From assembly GCF_000296215.2 (NCBI RefSeq), contig NZ_CP013949.1:5015501-5079500 (forward strand): DNA of 64,000 bases, written 5' to 3'. The DNA is from Bradyrhizobium sp. CCGE-LA001. Its GTDB lineage: Bacteria > Pseudomonadota > Alphaproteobacteria > Rhizobiales > Xanthobacteraceae. Both the position numbers and the translations under genes were made by a program. A model generated the notes under the pieces. That model worked only from the letters and a program-made list of their open reading frames with translations, was not told where the DNA came from and searched no databases. Shown here piece by piece: positions 1-8,257 of this stretch (position 1 is its first letter; each line of letters begins with the position of its first letter).

Positions 1-1515
1 GTCGATGTCGTAGGGCGCCTTCAGCATGTCGATCAGCAGGGTCGCGCAAGCGCTGGCTTCGTTCGGCGAGACGTCAGCCGCGAGGATGACGGCAAACTCG
101 TCGCCGCCGAGCCGGGCCGCGAGATTGGCACCGCGGACCGCGGTGGTGAGGCGTTCGGCAACCTGCTTGAGCAGGCGATCGCCCGCCGGATGGCCGAAGG
201 AATCGTTGATGTTCTTGAACAGGTCGAGATCGATATAGAGCACGCCGACCCGTTTTCCTCCGGCCTGGTCCAGCGCCTGCTTCAACCGCTCCTGGAATTG
301 TTCGCGGTTCGGCAGGTCGGTGAGCCCGTCATGATGGGCCATATGGGCGATCCGCGCCTCGGCCTTGCGCCGCTCGGTGATGTCGACCACCGCGACCAGA
401 TAGCCGTCGCGATCGCCGAAAGCGACGCGGCGGCCGAAGGTGAGCACCTCGATCTCGCTGCCGTCGGCGCGCAAATGCCGCCAGTTGCGCGAGGAATGAT
501 AGGAATCGCCAACGCGCTCGAGCGCCTCGGCGTGGCTCTCCCACTCGTCCTCGGGCCAGATCTCGTGCAGCCTCATGCGCAGGAAGGTGGCACGGCTGTA
601 GCCGTAATGCTGGACCGCGGCGTCGTTGACGCTGAGGAAATGCTTGGTCTCGGCATCGAACACCCACATCGGCATCGGGTTGTTGTCGAACAGCAGGCGG
701 AACGAGGCGTCACGCCGCTTTAAGGCGGTCACGTCGGAGATCGTCAGCGAGACCACGTCGGCGAAGGCGATGGCGCTGAGCCTGAGGTAGCGGCCCTCGT
801 TCTCGATCTCGAGCTGTTCGCCGCGGCCGCCCGAGACGGCCTCGAGCAGAAATTCCATCACCTCGGGCGCAGCCAATAGCGTGCTTCCCTCACGGACCCG
901 CCGCCACAACAGGCTTCCGGCCGCGGCCTTCAGCAGCGCGCCTGCGCTCCTGTTGTGGTGCACGACCTGGAGATCGAACGGCCTGCCCGCAGCATCGCGC
1001 AACGTTGCCAGCGAGACGACCGCGTCGTCGGTCGCCGAGAAAATCGCATCGAGCAGATTATATTGCGTGCCGCGCTCGTTGACGTAGGCGCCAACCAGCG
1101 TGGCGCCCCAGCGCGAGGCGGTCGGCAGCGCGAGCAGATCGTAGATCCTCACCATGCCGTCCCGCACGCAATGCGCGCTCGCGTGATGCGGCTGTCCCGT
1201 CGCAAGCGCGATCGCCGCTGCCTCCGTCAGCGCCGTGGCGCAATCGGGCGACAGCTCCGCGACCGGAATGTCCCAGCGCTCCTCGCCGAGCCATTTCTGC
1301 ACGTAACGTCCGCTGCGCGACAATTCGAGCGCGCCCTCACCCCTGAGCAGCGCGATGTGGTCGGCGAGCCGACCGAGGCTGCCGAGCATCACGTCCTCGT
1401 AGCGCGGCAACCGTTCGCCGGGCTTCAACGCGGCACGCCATTTGCGCCGAAGCACCGGGATGTCATCGAACATTTCGGCGGCCGGTTTTCCCGACACTTT
1501 CTTCGCGGCAGTCAT
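1..1515 (-). CDS. PAS-GGDEF diguanylate cyclase, 3' end outside window
   Basis: Predicted signalling enzyme that makes cyclic di-GMP from two GTP. The start is the ATG at 1515, with a GGGG stretch just upstream, and the frame is open to the window edge, so the C-terminus (possibly an EAL domain) is not visible. About residues 1-250 form a PAS-like sensory half. A second PAS domain follows at about 255-385 and ends in the usual DITERR linker, and the GGDEF domain begins near 386 with HHDGLTDLPNR. The catalytic GGDEF motif is intact at residues 470-474 (94-108), so cyclase activity is plausible. There is no signal peptide or obvious membrane segment, which suggests a cytosolic sensor. The ligand is unknown. 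Confidence 0.9.
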   Translation of the reverse strand, partial: MTAAKKVSGKPAAEMFDDIPVLRRKWRAALKPGERLPRYEDVMLGSLGRLADHIALLRGEGALELSRSGRYVQKWLGEERWDIPVAELSPDCATALTEAAAIALATGQPHHASAHCVRDGMVRIYDLLALPTASRWGATLVGAYVNERGTQYNLLDAIFSATDDAVVSLATLRDAAGRPFDLQVVHHNRSAGALLKAAAGSLLWRRVREGSTLLAAPEVMEFLLEAVSGGRGEQLEIENEGRYLRLSAIAFADVVSLTISDVTALKRRDASFRLLFDNNPMPMWVFDAETKHFLSVNDAAVQHYGYSRATFLRMRLHEIWPEDEWESHAEALERVGDSYHSSRNWRHLRADGSEIEVLTFGRRVAFGDRDGYLVAVVDITERRKAEARIAHMAHHDGLTDLPNREQFQERLKQALDQAGGKRVGVLYIDLDLFKNINDSFGHPAGDRLLKQVAERLTTAVRGANLAARLGGDEFAVILAADVSPNEASACATLLIDMLKAPYDID

Positions 1516-1716
1516 GGCAGTCCCCAACGCACTATCCCGGCGCATCCAATGCGGAGGCACTTAACGGCGTGTAAAAGCAACGCAGACGCGGGTTCCGTTC
1601 GGTGATTATGACAGTTTTAAGTCAGGCGTTGGTTAGTGGGGGTTAGAGACTATGACGGTTGTGCAAACTGCCACGCAGAGCGCGATGACGCGGTGTATCG
1701 CGACGATCACTTCTCG

Positions 1717-1965
1717 TGTCCCGGGCGCGCTGCAACGCGCAAGCGTTGCTGCGCAGAGCCGGGACCCAGGACGCCGCAGGACTGGCTGGTGCATGGGCCC
1801 CGGCTCTGCAGCGCACCGTCGAAGAGACGCTGCGCTGCGTCCGGGGCACGAGAGTGGAGTTTGGCGCACGGAAACCTCCGCCGTCATTGCGAGCGGAGCG
1901 AAGCAATCCAGACTGCTTCCGCGGAAACAGTCTGGATTGCTTCGTCGCAAGGGCTCCTCGCAATG
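1717..1965. repeat. composite intergenic repeat, copy A
   Basis: Two modules lie side by side. Module 1 (1717-1850) starts TGTCCCGGGCGC and ends in TCCGGGGCACG, with GAGCCGGGACCC and the near-complement GGGCCCCGGCTC inside. Module 2 (1882-1965) is a palindrome with ends GTCATTGCGAGCGGAGCG and TCGCAATGA and inner arms CAATCCAGACTG and CAGTCTGGATTG. The same two modules occur in inverted order and orientation at 41537-41768. This resembles extragenic palindromic repeats of Bradyrhizobium. Confidence 0.8.
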
Positions 1966-2610
1966 AGAATGGGGCGACATGGTCGCTTCATCGTTCGCAT
2001 CTTTGATTGTAGACATACCTTCGCAGCCTCGCGGCTGATCTCGCCCGAGCTTTGCGTCGATGCCTCACCCTCGATTGAAAAGGGCGCAGGGAAGACCGGG
2101 TGCCGGCCGGGCACCCACGGTCCACTGTGCGAAAGCGTGTGCTTTACAAGATTGCACAGCGGCATACAGGTGAAGCCAAGCAACCGGCCTTCCCTGCGCA
2201 GTGGTTTTACGGCTTATGTCGTGCTCTCCCTGGGGAGCGATGCACTATTGCCCCCGTCGCCTTGCGGATGGCTGATGCGCGCGCCCGGTTGGGCCGCCAC
2301 ATCACCGCAAGACTTGGCGCACAGACCCCGGGCGCCAGGACGACACGATTTTACCGTACGCGAACCGCACCCGTCGTTGACGCGACGCGTTCGCTCACGG
2401 TTGCCCGCCCTGCGAAGCTTTTCGCGCCGGTGTGACCCACGTCCACCGCCGCCCGGCCCGCGTTCGTGACGATCGCGATACGCCCCTCTTCGTTGGGCCG
2501 GGTTGCGGCGATACGTACGCCGTTTCCGAATTTCGGTAAAGAAGAATGTTTTTGACGGTGTCCGTTGACCTACGACTGGCGTGTTTTGCCCGGCGGGCAA
2601 CGCAAGGTCT

Positions 2611-2721
2611 TGTAGCCCGGATGAGCGCAGCGACATCCGGGATTCTGCCGGCAGCGTCCCGGGTATCGCTTCCGCCTTCGCTCGTTGAGCTACGGCGGAC
2701 AAGTCGCTCACGCGGGCTACG
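2611..2721. repeat. palindromic CCCGGATGAGCG-type intergenic repeat
   Basis: The left arm TGTAGCCCGGATGAGCG and the right end GCGGGCTACGGG are imperfect complements, with CATCCGGGAT and TCCCGGGTATCGCT in the interior. A shorter relative of the same family is at 13831-13907. Confidence 0.65.
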
Positions 2722-2744
2722 GGAATGTGCGCGCAGGAACGCCG

Positions 2745-2939
2745 CTAATCCTCGCTCGAGGCGGCGGAGCGGTTGTGCAGATAGGCCTGCGACAACAGGA
2801 AGAACAAGGCGCGCTCGCCTTGATATTTGGCGGACGGCCGGGTGCGCTCGAAGCCGTCGGCAAAGACCTTGCCGGACTGGCCGCACACTTGCCATCGCCA
2901 GCCGAACCGCTTGCGCCTGGTGAGGATCACTTCGAACAT
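2745..2939 (-). CDS. small conserved hypothetical protein
   Basis: Encodes 64 residues starting MFEVILTRR. The centre (RWQVCGQSGKVFADGFE, then KYQGERALFFLL) resembles small proteins I remember as widespread in Bradyrhizobium, with a W-x-V-C segment, a basic TR stretch and a YQGxRALF segment. There is no signal peptide or membrane helix, and no function is known. It stands alone, between a palindromic repeat and an empty stretch. An overlapping minus-strand frame at 2927-3139 is less protein-like. Confidence 0.55.
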   Translation of the reverse strand: MFEVILTRRKRFGWRWQVCGQSGKVFADGFERTRPSAKYQGERALFFLLSQAYLHNRSAASSED

Positions 2940-3328
2940 GCCGACGGGCTAGGTCCCCTGCTCCTGCCGGTCTCGCAAGGCACGCGCCTGCTCCGGCCTC
3001 CCCCGTTAGACGGATGCCCGACATATAACGCAGCAGGATGGAAAGAGAATAAAATTGATGATCGGAAATTGGTCTCTTCCACCGCCGTGGTGAACTCGCG
3101 GAGCGCTGGAATAAGACGGCGCGAACGGTGTTCGTTCAAGTCCTTCGCGGCAGCCTGATAGCGCTCACAGCGTATTCAAGGCGGTACACAAGAAGCGGCA
3201 AACGGTGAGCATCCGCTCACCCGACACGCGACGACGAAGGTAACTGGGGGTAGATCGTTCGTGCGCCAGATGAGAGATATCGCGCCTGAAGGCAAAGGCG
3301 GCGCATGGCATGCGGCATTGCCGAAGGT
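2940..3328. other. gap, nothing recognised
   Basis: No convincing gene, terminator or repeat was seen in this stretch between the small hypothetical protein and the secreted protein that ends at 3329. Confidence 0.5.
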
Positions 3329-4402
3329 CTATCGCGCGACAACCTCGACTTCGCCGTCGACGCCGTTCACGACGTTGAAGCCGCGCTCGTAGACTTTACC
3401 TTCGTTCTTGGCGATGGCGCGGTATTCGCCTTCGGAGAGGACGACGCGCGGGAAGGCGCCGATCGATTCCTTGATGACGTCGCCGCCCGGGGTGATCACC
3501 GACCAGGCGGTGTTGGCGAGCGCCTCGCCGCCCCTGTCGCTGACGAGCTTGAGCGTGATCACGGCGGCGCGGTGGGTGATGGTGACGTCGGTGAGCTTGC
3601 CGGCCTGGACGCGGATGTCCGAGCGCACCACCGAATTGGCGTCGCCATAGTTGGAGACGATGTAATAGGTGCCTTCCGGGATGAGCACGACGTCGCCGGC
3701 GGCGACGTTGGGCACCAGCGAGGCGCGCTCGCCGGATTCGAACTGGCTGCCCTTGTAGATCGAGAACGAGATCTGGTTTTGCGGAATGCGGCTGGTGCCG
3801 ACGCGGCCCTCGATGCGCAGGCCGCCGGCGGGCAGGACGAAGGATTCGCGATCCGTCTCCGCCTTCAGGCTGACGGTGCGCACCGCGCTGACGAGGCCGA
3901 AGGCGACGTGGACGACGTAATTGCCCGGCGGCAGCACGATGTTGGGCGCGGCATTGCGGTCCTCGCGGATCAGCTTGAAGGTGCCGTTCTCGTCGGGACG
4001 GTCGGCGAACACGCGCCAGACCAGGCCGCTGGTGATAGCGGGCGAATCCTTGCCGTATCTCGCGGTCAGCGACAGCACGCCCTGGCCCGGCACGGCTGCA
4101 TTCAGCGGCGCGGCCGGCGGTACGGTCGTGACCGCGGGCGGCGGCATGCTGGGCGAGAGCGGCTGCATCAGCGTCGGCGGCAGGCTCGGAGGGCCGGCGC
4201 CCGGCCCGGAGGGTGCGGCCAGATTGATGGCGGCGCCGGGATCGGGCACCGAAGCAGGGGGCACCGGCGGCGGACGATCGGAGAAAAGCTGCGCCTGAGC
4301 GGCGCTCTGGCCCAAGACCATGAGGCAGGCGGCAAGGCTCAGCGCCGGCAGCAGCCGAACGCTGCGCCGCCATCCGATGATGCCGTCACCCCCGCGTGTC
4401 AT
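3329..4402 (-). CDS. secreted conserved hypothetical protein with beta-sandwich-like repeats
   Basis: 357 residues. An N-terminal signal peptide (hydrophobic stretch about 15-36, cleavage near AAQA-QLF) is followed by a Pro/Ala-rich linker to about residue 100. The remainder looks all-beta, with repeated phrases such as LPPGNYVVHVAFG, IPEGTYYIVSNYG and LSEGEYRAIAKNEG, spaced about 90 residues apart. This suggests three carboxypeptidase-regulatory or transthyretin-like sandwich units. It is probably periplasmic or envelope-associated. There is no catalytic motif. It is divergent from the patatin-like gene at 4637. The function is unknown; the secretion call is firmer than the fold call. Confidence 0.85.
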   Translation of the reverse strand: MTRGGDGIIGWRRSVRLLPALSLAACLMVLGQSAAQAQLFSDRPPPVPPASVPDPGAAINLAAPSGPGAGPPSLPPTLMQPLSPSMPPPAVTTVPPAAPLNAAVPGQGVLSLTARYGKDSPAITSGLVWRVFADRPDENGTFKLIREDRNAAPNIVLPPGNYVVHVAFGLVSAVRTVSLKAETDRESFVLPAGGLRIEGRVGTSRIPQNQISFSIYKGSQFESGERASLVPNVAAGDVVLIPEGTYYIVSNYGDANSVVRSDIRVQAGKLTDVTITHRAAVITLKLVSDRGGEALANTAWSVITPGGDVIKESIGAFPRVVLSEGEYRAIAKNEGKVYERGFNVVNGVDGEVEVVAR

Positions 4403-4636
4403 GCCTCCTGCTTTTCACCGAAAACGCGGCAAATTCAAGCCTCGGAACCCCCAAGGAAATACGGTTCTGGGGAACCCGATTGCCGCCTGCGTGATTGGCC
4501 GAGGACGACCAGCCGTCGCCACACTGCTGCCCCCTGCTTCCCGAACGGTATAAACCATGCTTCACCCTCGTTATGGCGGAGCGGAGGTGCGGCGCCTACT
4601 CTGGTGTGAGGCTGGCCCGGGCAGGAGAGTTTTTCG

Positions 4637-5677
4637 GTGCTGGAAATTTTGAAAGGTCGGGGCGCGAACGGCTCCAACGGGGAAAAAGCGGGGGAGAAGG
4701 TGGGGCTCGGCACCACCCGCCGGCCGGTCATCGGCCTTGCCCTCGGCGGTGGCGCGGCGCGCGGCTTTGCCCATATCGGGATCATCAGAACTCTGATCGC
4801 CAATGGGATCGTGCCCGACGTCGTGGTCGGCACCTCCATCGGCGCCGTGGTCGGCGGACTTCATGCGGCCGGCCGGCTGGATACGTTCGAAGATTGGGGG
4901 CGCAGCCTGCAGGGCATGCGCAACATCCTCGGCTATCTCGATATCCGCCTGAATGGCTCCGGGCTGCTCGGCGGCGAGAAATTGGCAACCCGGCTCGAGG
5001 AGGCGGTCGGACAGGCCCTGATCGAGGACCTCCCGATCAAGTTCGCCGCCGTGGCGACCGAGGTCCGCACCGGCCACGAGATCTGGCTGACACGCGGCCG
5101 CGTGGTCGATGCGATGCGCGCCTCCTATGCGCTGCCCGGCATCTTCGCGCCCGTCCTGATCGGCGACCGTTGGCTGGTCGACGGCGCGCTGGTCAATCCG
5201 GTGCCGGTCTCGGCCGCCCGCGCGCTCGGCGCCGAAATCGTCATCGCCGCGAATCTTTCCAGCGACATCTTCACCCATTCCACGACGATCTATTCGCACG
5301 GCGCGATGCCCGCGCCAGTGGCAGTCGTACCCGAAGTGTCGACTGCCAAGCGGCGCTTTCCGCGATTTTTCTCACCCGAGAAGACCATGAAGCGCGAGTT
5401 CTTCGGCGGCGGGGGACGGCCCGGCATTTCCTCCGTGATGGTGGATGCCTTCAACATCATGCAGGACCGCATCACGCGCGCCCGCCTTGCCGGCGATCCG
5501 CCCGACCTGTTGATCACACCGCGCGTCGGCCAGTTCGGCTGGTTCGACTTCCATCGCTCCGAGGACCTGATTGCGCACGGCACGCGCGCCGCCGAGCGCG
5601 CGCTGGACTCGATCCAGGAGGCGATCCACGTGCTGGCGCCGCCTCCTGAAGGGGCAGCGCCCACCGCACAAGAGTGA
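4637..5677 (+). CDS. patatin-like phospholipase, RssA/NTE type
   Basis: 346 residues with all hallmarks of a bacterial patatin. The oxyanion loop LGGGAARG is at 36-43, the nucleophile elbow GTSIG at 65-69 (Ser67), and the catalytic Asp lies in VDGALVNPVP near residue 181. The family hydrolyses acyl esters of phospholipids with a Ser-Asp dyad. The first 30 residues are polar and there is no signal peptide, so the enzyme is likely cytosolic or peripheral on the inner membrane. The C-terminal 100 residues carry the HSTTIYSHGAMPAP region usual for this subfamily. It converges with the CBS gene, with 7 nt between them. The physiological substrate cannot be told from sequence. Confidence 0.92.
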   Translation: MLEILKGRGANGSNGEKAGEKVGLGTTRRPVIGLALGGGAARGFAHIGIIRTLIANGIVPDVVVGTSIGAVVGGLHAAGRLDTFEDWGRSLQGMRNILGYLDIRLNGSGLLGGEKLATRLEEAVGQALIEDLPIKFAAVATEVRTGHEIWLTRGRVVDAMRASYALPGIFAPVLIGDRWLVDGALVNPVPVSAARALGAEIVIAANLSSDIFTHSTTIYSHGAMPAPVAVVPEVSTAKRRFPRFFSPEKTMKREFFGGGGRPGISSVMVDAFNIMQDRITRARLAGDPPDLLITPRVGQFGWFDFHRSEDLIAHGTRAAERALDSIQEAIHVLAPPPEGAAPTAQE

Positions 5678-5684
5678 GGTCCGA

Positions 5685-6113
5685 TCAGGCGGTCTTGATG
5701 TAGTCGCGCAGGGCTTCCTGCTCGGACTCGTATTCCTGGACGCGGCGCTTGACGATGTCGCCGATCGAGATCAGGCCCACCACCTTGCCGTTGTCGATCA
5801 CGGGCAGGTGGCGGAACTTGCCCGTGGTCATCGTCTCCATGAGCTCGGCGACCGTATCGGTCTCCTTGCAGGTGACGACCTTGCGAGTCATGACCTGGGC
5901 AACCGGTTCGTCCAGCACGCTGGCGCCGCGCTCGCCGAGCACGCGCACGATGTCGCGCTCGGACAGGATGCCTTCGAGCCGGCTCTGGTTCATCACCAGC
6001 ACCGCACCGATCTTCTTCTCGCCGAGCAGCTTGACCGCGGCCGACAACTTGGCGTCGGGCTCGACGCTCATGATCTGATGGCCCTTGGTATTGAGAATGG
6101 AACGTACCGTCAT
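5685..6113 (-). CDS. tandem CBS-domain protein
   Basis: 142 residues when started at the ATG at 6113, which is preceded by GGGAGG at a good distance; an upstream ATG at 6176 has no such site. Two CBS motifs fill the protein (about 5-60 and 72-128), with the typical phrases GAVLVMNQSRLEGILSERD and FRHLPVIDNGKVVGLISIGD. CBS pairs bind adenine nucleotides and usually sense energy state. No catalytic domain is attached, so it is a stand-alone sensor of unknown partner. This family is common in rhizobia. Confidence 0.93.
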   Translation of the reverse strand: MTVRSILNTKGHQIMSVEPDAKLSAAVKLLGEKKIGAVLVMNQSRLEGILSERDIVRVLGERGASVLDEPVAQVMTRKVVTCKETDTVAELMETMTTGKFRHLPVIDNGKVVGLISIGDIVKRRVQEYESEQEALRDYIKTA

Positions 6114-6301
6114 TGTCGCCTCCCAGAATCGGAGCCGTCCGCGTGCGGCGGTCCGGACTTGTTCGCGAGTCTTCAACTAACAGTTACAGCGCCGGTTTCA
6201 CGCTCGTGCGCTTTGCGAAGCGCTGCCGCTATGGGCTTGCCGCTTCGGAACATTCTTCCGGGGAATGATGGATGAATTCGGGCGACGCCGCAAGCGCCGC
6301 T

Positions 6302-7120
6302 TCAAATATGGTCTGAAACGTCGCGTGATGACGCATCCGCAGCATCGCTTCGCACGCGCGGCACGGGATCGAACAGCGCGAACAGCAGGAGCCCTGCGAA
6401 GAAGCCGCCGATATGCGCCTGCCAGGCCACGCTCGTTGTCTCGGCATCGACGCCGATCGCGCCGAGACCGAAAATGATGTTGACGCCGAACCAGACCGCG
6501 AGAAAGCCGACCACGCGCCCGTCGCGCAGCGCGCGCGAGAGCGGCAGCGCCGGAACCTTCGCGGCGGTATCGGCGTCCGAGCGGCTGAACGACAGGAAGC
6601 TGCCGCGGGCGAATGCGAAGCGGATCGCTGCCGCCATTGCGCCGGACACCGAAGCTGAGGCGCCGATCATCGGCGCCACCGCATGCTCATGGGTGACGAG
6701 ATGGGCGAGCGCGCCGGCCGCCGCCGTCACCGCCATGAACACGAAGAACCTGACGGCGCCGAACCGCCGCGCCAGCGCGCTGCCGAACGGCAACAGCCAC
6801 AGCACGTTGAAGCCGAGATGGGTCAGATTGGCGTGTAGCAGCGAATAAGTGACGAAGGTCCAGACCTTCGCCCCCGCCCCGCCCGGGATCTGCAAATTCA
6901 GTAACGAGGAATCGTACCGCTTCGGGATGAAGCCGAAGACGTCGATGGTCCAGTTCTCGAGCTCCGGCGGCAGCAGCACCCGCAGATGGATCACCGCGAG
7001 CAGGACGATATAGGCGGTCAGCGCCGCCGGCAGCGTCAGGATCGGCTCACGCGGAGCCTCCTCCTGGACGGCCGGCAGATCCGGAGACTCCTGCGGCGGA
7101 GAATTTGGCGGGGAATCCAA
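6302..7120 (-). CDS. rhomboid-family intramembrane serine protease
   Basis: About 272 residues. At least six hydrophobic helices are visible, starting with PAALTAYIVLLAVIHLRVLL. The nucleophile region reads GASASVSGAMAAA (Ser in the GxS loop), and the partner His is in SVAWQAHIGGFFAG; an HANLTHLGFNVLWL segment matches the conserved HxxxN part. The family cleaves transmembrane substrates in the inner membrane. The frame stays open up to 7396, but that extension crosses a folded RNA candidate, so the TTG at 7120 (reading LDSPPNSPP) is preferred as start; its ribosome-binding site is weak. The exact start is uncertain. Confidence 0.85.
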   Translation of the reverse strand: MDSPPNSPPQESPDLPAVQEEAPREPILTLPAALTAYIVLLAVIHLRVLLPPELENWTIDVFGFIPKRYDSSLLNLQIPGGAGAKVWTFVTYSLLHANLTHLGFNVLWLLPFGSALARRFGAVRFFVFMAVTAAAGALAHLVTHEHAVAPMIGASASVSGAMAAAIRFAFARGSFLSFSRSDADTAAKVPALPLSRALRDGRVVGFLAVWFGVNIIFGLGAIGVDAETTSVAWQAHIGGFFAGLLLFALFDPVPRVRSDAADASSRDVSDHI

Positions 7121-7196
7121 GGCAGCTTCGCTTTCAGCGCGATCGGAGCGACGTGCTTGGAGATAGTCGCCTTTGCCGCCCCTGCGCAAGTGCACA

Positions 7197-7369
7197 AGAG
7201 GAAAAGGCAGGGCCCTGGGGAGCCCTGCCTGTCCATGTCGGTCTTCCGGTACTCCAAGGAATAAGGTGTATCCCCACCCCTCCCCGCGGCCCGTGACCAA
7301 ACTGTTTGACGCCCTGTGTACAGGCCTCGCCGAGAACCTGGAAAACCGGCGGGGCTTGCGACCGCGGTC
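7197..7369 (-). ncRNA. candidate structured small RNA with intrinsic terminator
   Basis: On the minus strand, nested complementary arms form a long irregular hairpin: CGGTC/GACCG, then CCGGT/ACCGG, then TCCAGG/CCTTGGA (one bulge), then after an open bubble GGCCTGT/ACGGGCC. The 3' side of the bubble can itself form GGTG/CACC. The hairpin is followed directly by a terminator (GGCAGGG, loop, CCCTGCC, TTTTCCTCTT). TATGGT at 7375-7370 with a weak TTTGCG 16 nt further upstream is a possible promoter. Size and shape recall 6S RNA, but I could not match conserved 6S positions. It could instead be the leader of the rhomboid gene. Confidence 0.5.
7201..7230 (-). terminator. intrinsic terminator of the RNA candidate
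   Basis: The 7-bp GC stem AGGCAGGG/CCCTGCCT closes a short loop and is followed by TTTTCCTCTT on the minus strand. No protein gene ends upstream on that strand, so it most likely ends a small RNA or attenuates the rhomboid leader. Confidence 0.7.
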
Positions 7370-7405
7370 ACCATAGCAGGCGGGGCGGCGGCGCAAAGCG
7401 CATAG

Positions 7406-7421
7406 TTAATTTAACGTTAAC
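7406..7421. promoter_or_regulatory. putative CtrA-binding site
   Basis: A perfect TTAA-N7-TTAAC match, the consensus of the alphaproteobacterial cell-cycle regulator CtrA. It lies 150 nt upstream of the PAS_5-like gene (plus) and about 30 nt upstream of the possible promoter of the minus-strand RNA candidate. Confidence 0.5.
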
Positions 7422-7571
7422 GGTGCAAAGAAAGCTCCCAGGGGGCCTAAAACACGCCCGCGGCATGGACGCTGCAAATCCCCTCCTGCACAACAACCAA
7501 AGGGATCGCGGGTGCACTGAAGCGGGACAGGTTTGTCCCGTGGGGTTGCACCCCGGGGTTAGCGTTCAGTC

Positions 7572-8126
7572 ATGAAACATCCGTCGAGCCGCGCGTTCTT
7601 CGCGTATTGGGACAAGAAGCGTGGCACCGCGCGGGCGCCTGATCGGGCCGACATCGACCCGGCTGCCGTCCGCGATCTGCTCAGCGACATCTTCGTGCTG
7701 TCCTGCGAGCCCAATCTCGGCTTCCCGTTCCGCGTGGCCGGCACGCGGGTCTGCGCGCTCGCCGGGGGCGACCTCAAGGACCGGAGCTTTGCGGCGCTGT
7801 TCACGCCGGAAACCCGCGGCGAGATCGAGGAGATCACCACCATCGTCGCCGACGAGACGCTGGGCGCGATCGCCGGCCTCACCGCCGCGCGCGAGGACGG
7901 CAGCAAGGCGCATCTCGAGCTGCTGCTGCTTCCCTTCAACGCCCGCCCGCACACACCCGTTAGCGTAACCGGCGTGCTCGCACCGTTCGACGATGAATGC
8001 GGCACGCTCAGTGCCTTCACCCTCACCTCATGGCGCTATCTGCATCAGCCGGAGAAGCTGCTGCCGCGCGCAATCCGCAAACTGCAGATCGCACGCGGGC
8101 TGATGGTGTATGAGGGGCTGCGCTAA
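7572..8126 (+). CDS. PAS_5-like protein
   Basis: 184 residues without signal peptide or membrane segment. The pattern is that of the alphaproteobacterial PAS_5 family: an N-terminal FFAYWDKKRG, then IDPAAVRDLLSDIFVLSC, FPFRVAGTRVCALAG, and the C-terminal half with LLLPFNARPHTPVSVTGVLAPF. The family is of unknown function; members are stand-alone PAS-like domains thought to sense small ligands. The ATG at 7572 fits the family's usual length. A CtrA-type site lies 150 nt upstream, so cell-cycle control is possible. Confidence 0.88.
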   Translation: MKHPSSRAFFAYWDKKRGTARAPDRADIDPAAVRDLLSDIFVLSCEPNLGFPFRVAGTRVCALAGGDLKDRSFAALFTPETRGEIEEITTIVADETLGAIAGLTAAREDGSKAHLELLLLPFNARPHTPVSVTGVLAPFDDECGTLSAFTLTSWRYLHQPEKLLPRAIRKLQIARGLMVYEGLR

Positions 8127-8257
8127 TTTCGAAAGCGCAGGCGACCGTGTCGATCGCCGCGCGGCATGGCCGCTTTTGCCGGATTTGCGTCATTCCTGAA
8201 GTCGTCGCGAGCGGCTAGCTTCCGCGCCGCGTGAGACGACGAGCGGATGACATCATC

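Larger units (their letters stand above)
1516..2744. other. repeat-rich gap without a convincing gene
   Basis: Several reading frames are open here on both strands, but they overlap each other, have no good start signals and are Arg/Pro/Ser-rich, as expected from GC-rich non-coding DNA. The stretch holds a composite palindromic repeat (1717-1965), a segment at about 2085-2560 that I recall as recurring between genes in Bradyrhizobium (memory only), and a second palindromic repeat (2611-2721). Confidence 0.6.

Noticed and set aside
1636..3158. Several overlapping open frames of 100-280 codons on both strands
   Set aside because: They cross palindromic repeats, lack start signals and have random GC-rich composition; only the 64-residue frame at 2745-2939 looks like a protein.
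3305..4609. 434-codon open frame on the plus strand
   Set aside because: It is antisense to the secreted protein gene at 3329-4402, which has a signal peptide and a coherent fold.
7197..7369. Signal recognition particle (4.5S) RNA or tmRNA
   Set aside because: The GGAAGC/AGCAGC loop of 4.5S RNA and tmRNA-typical parts are absent.
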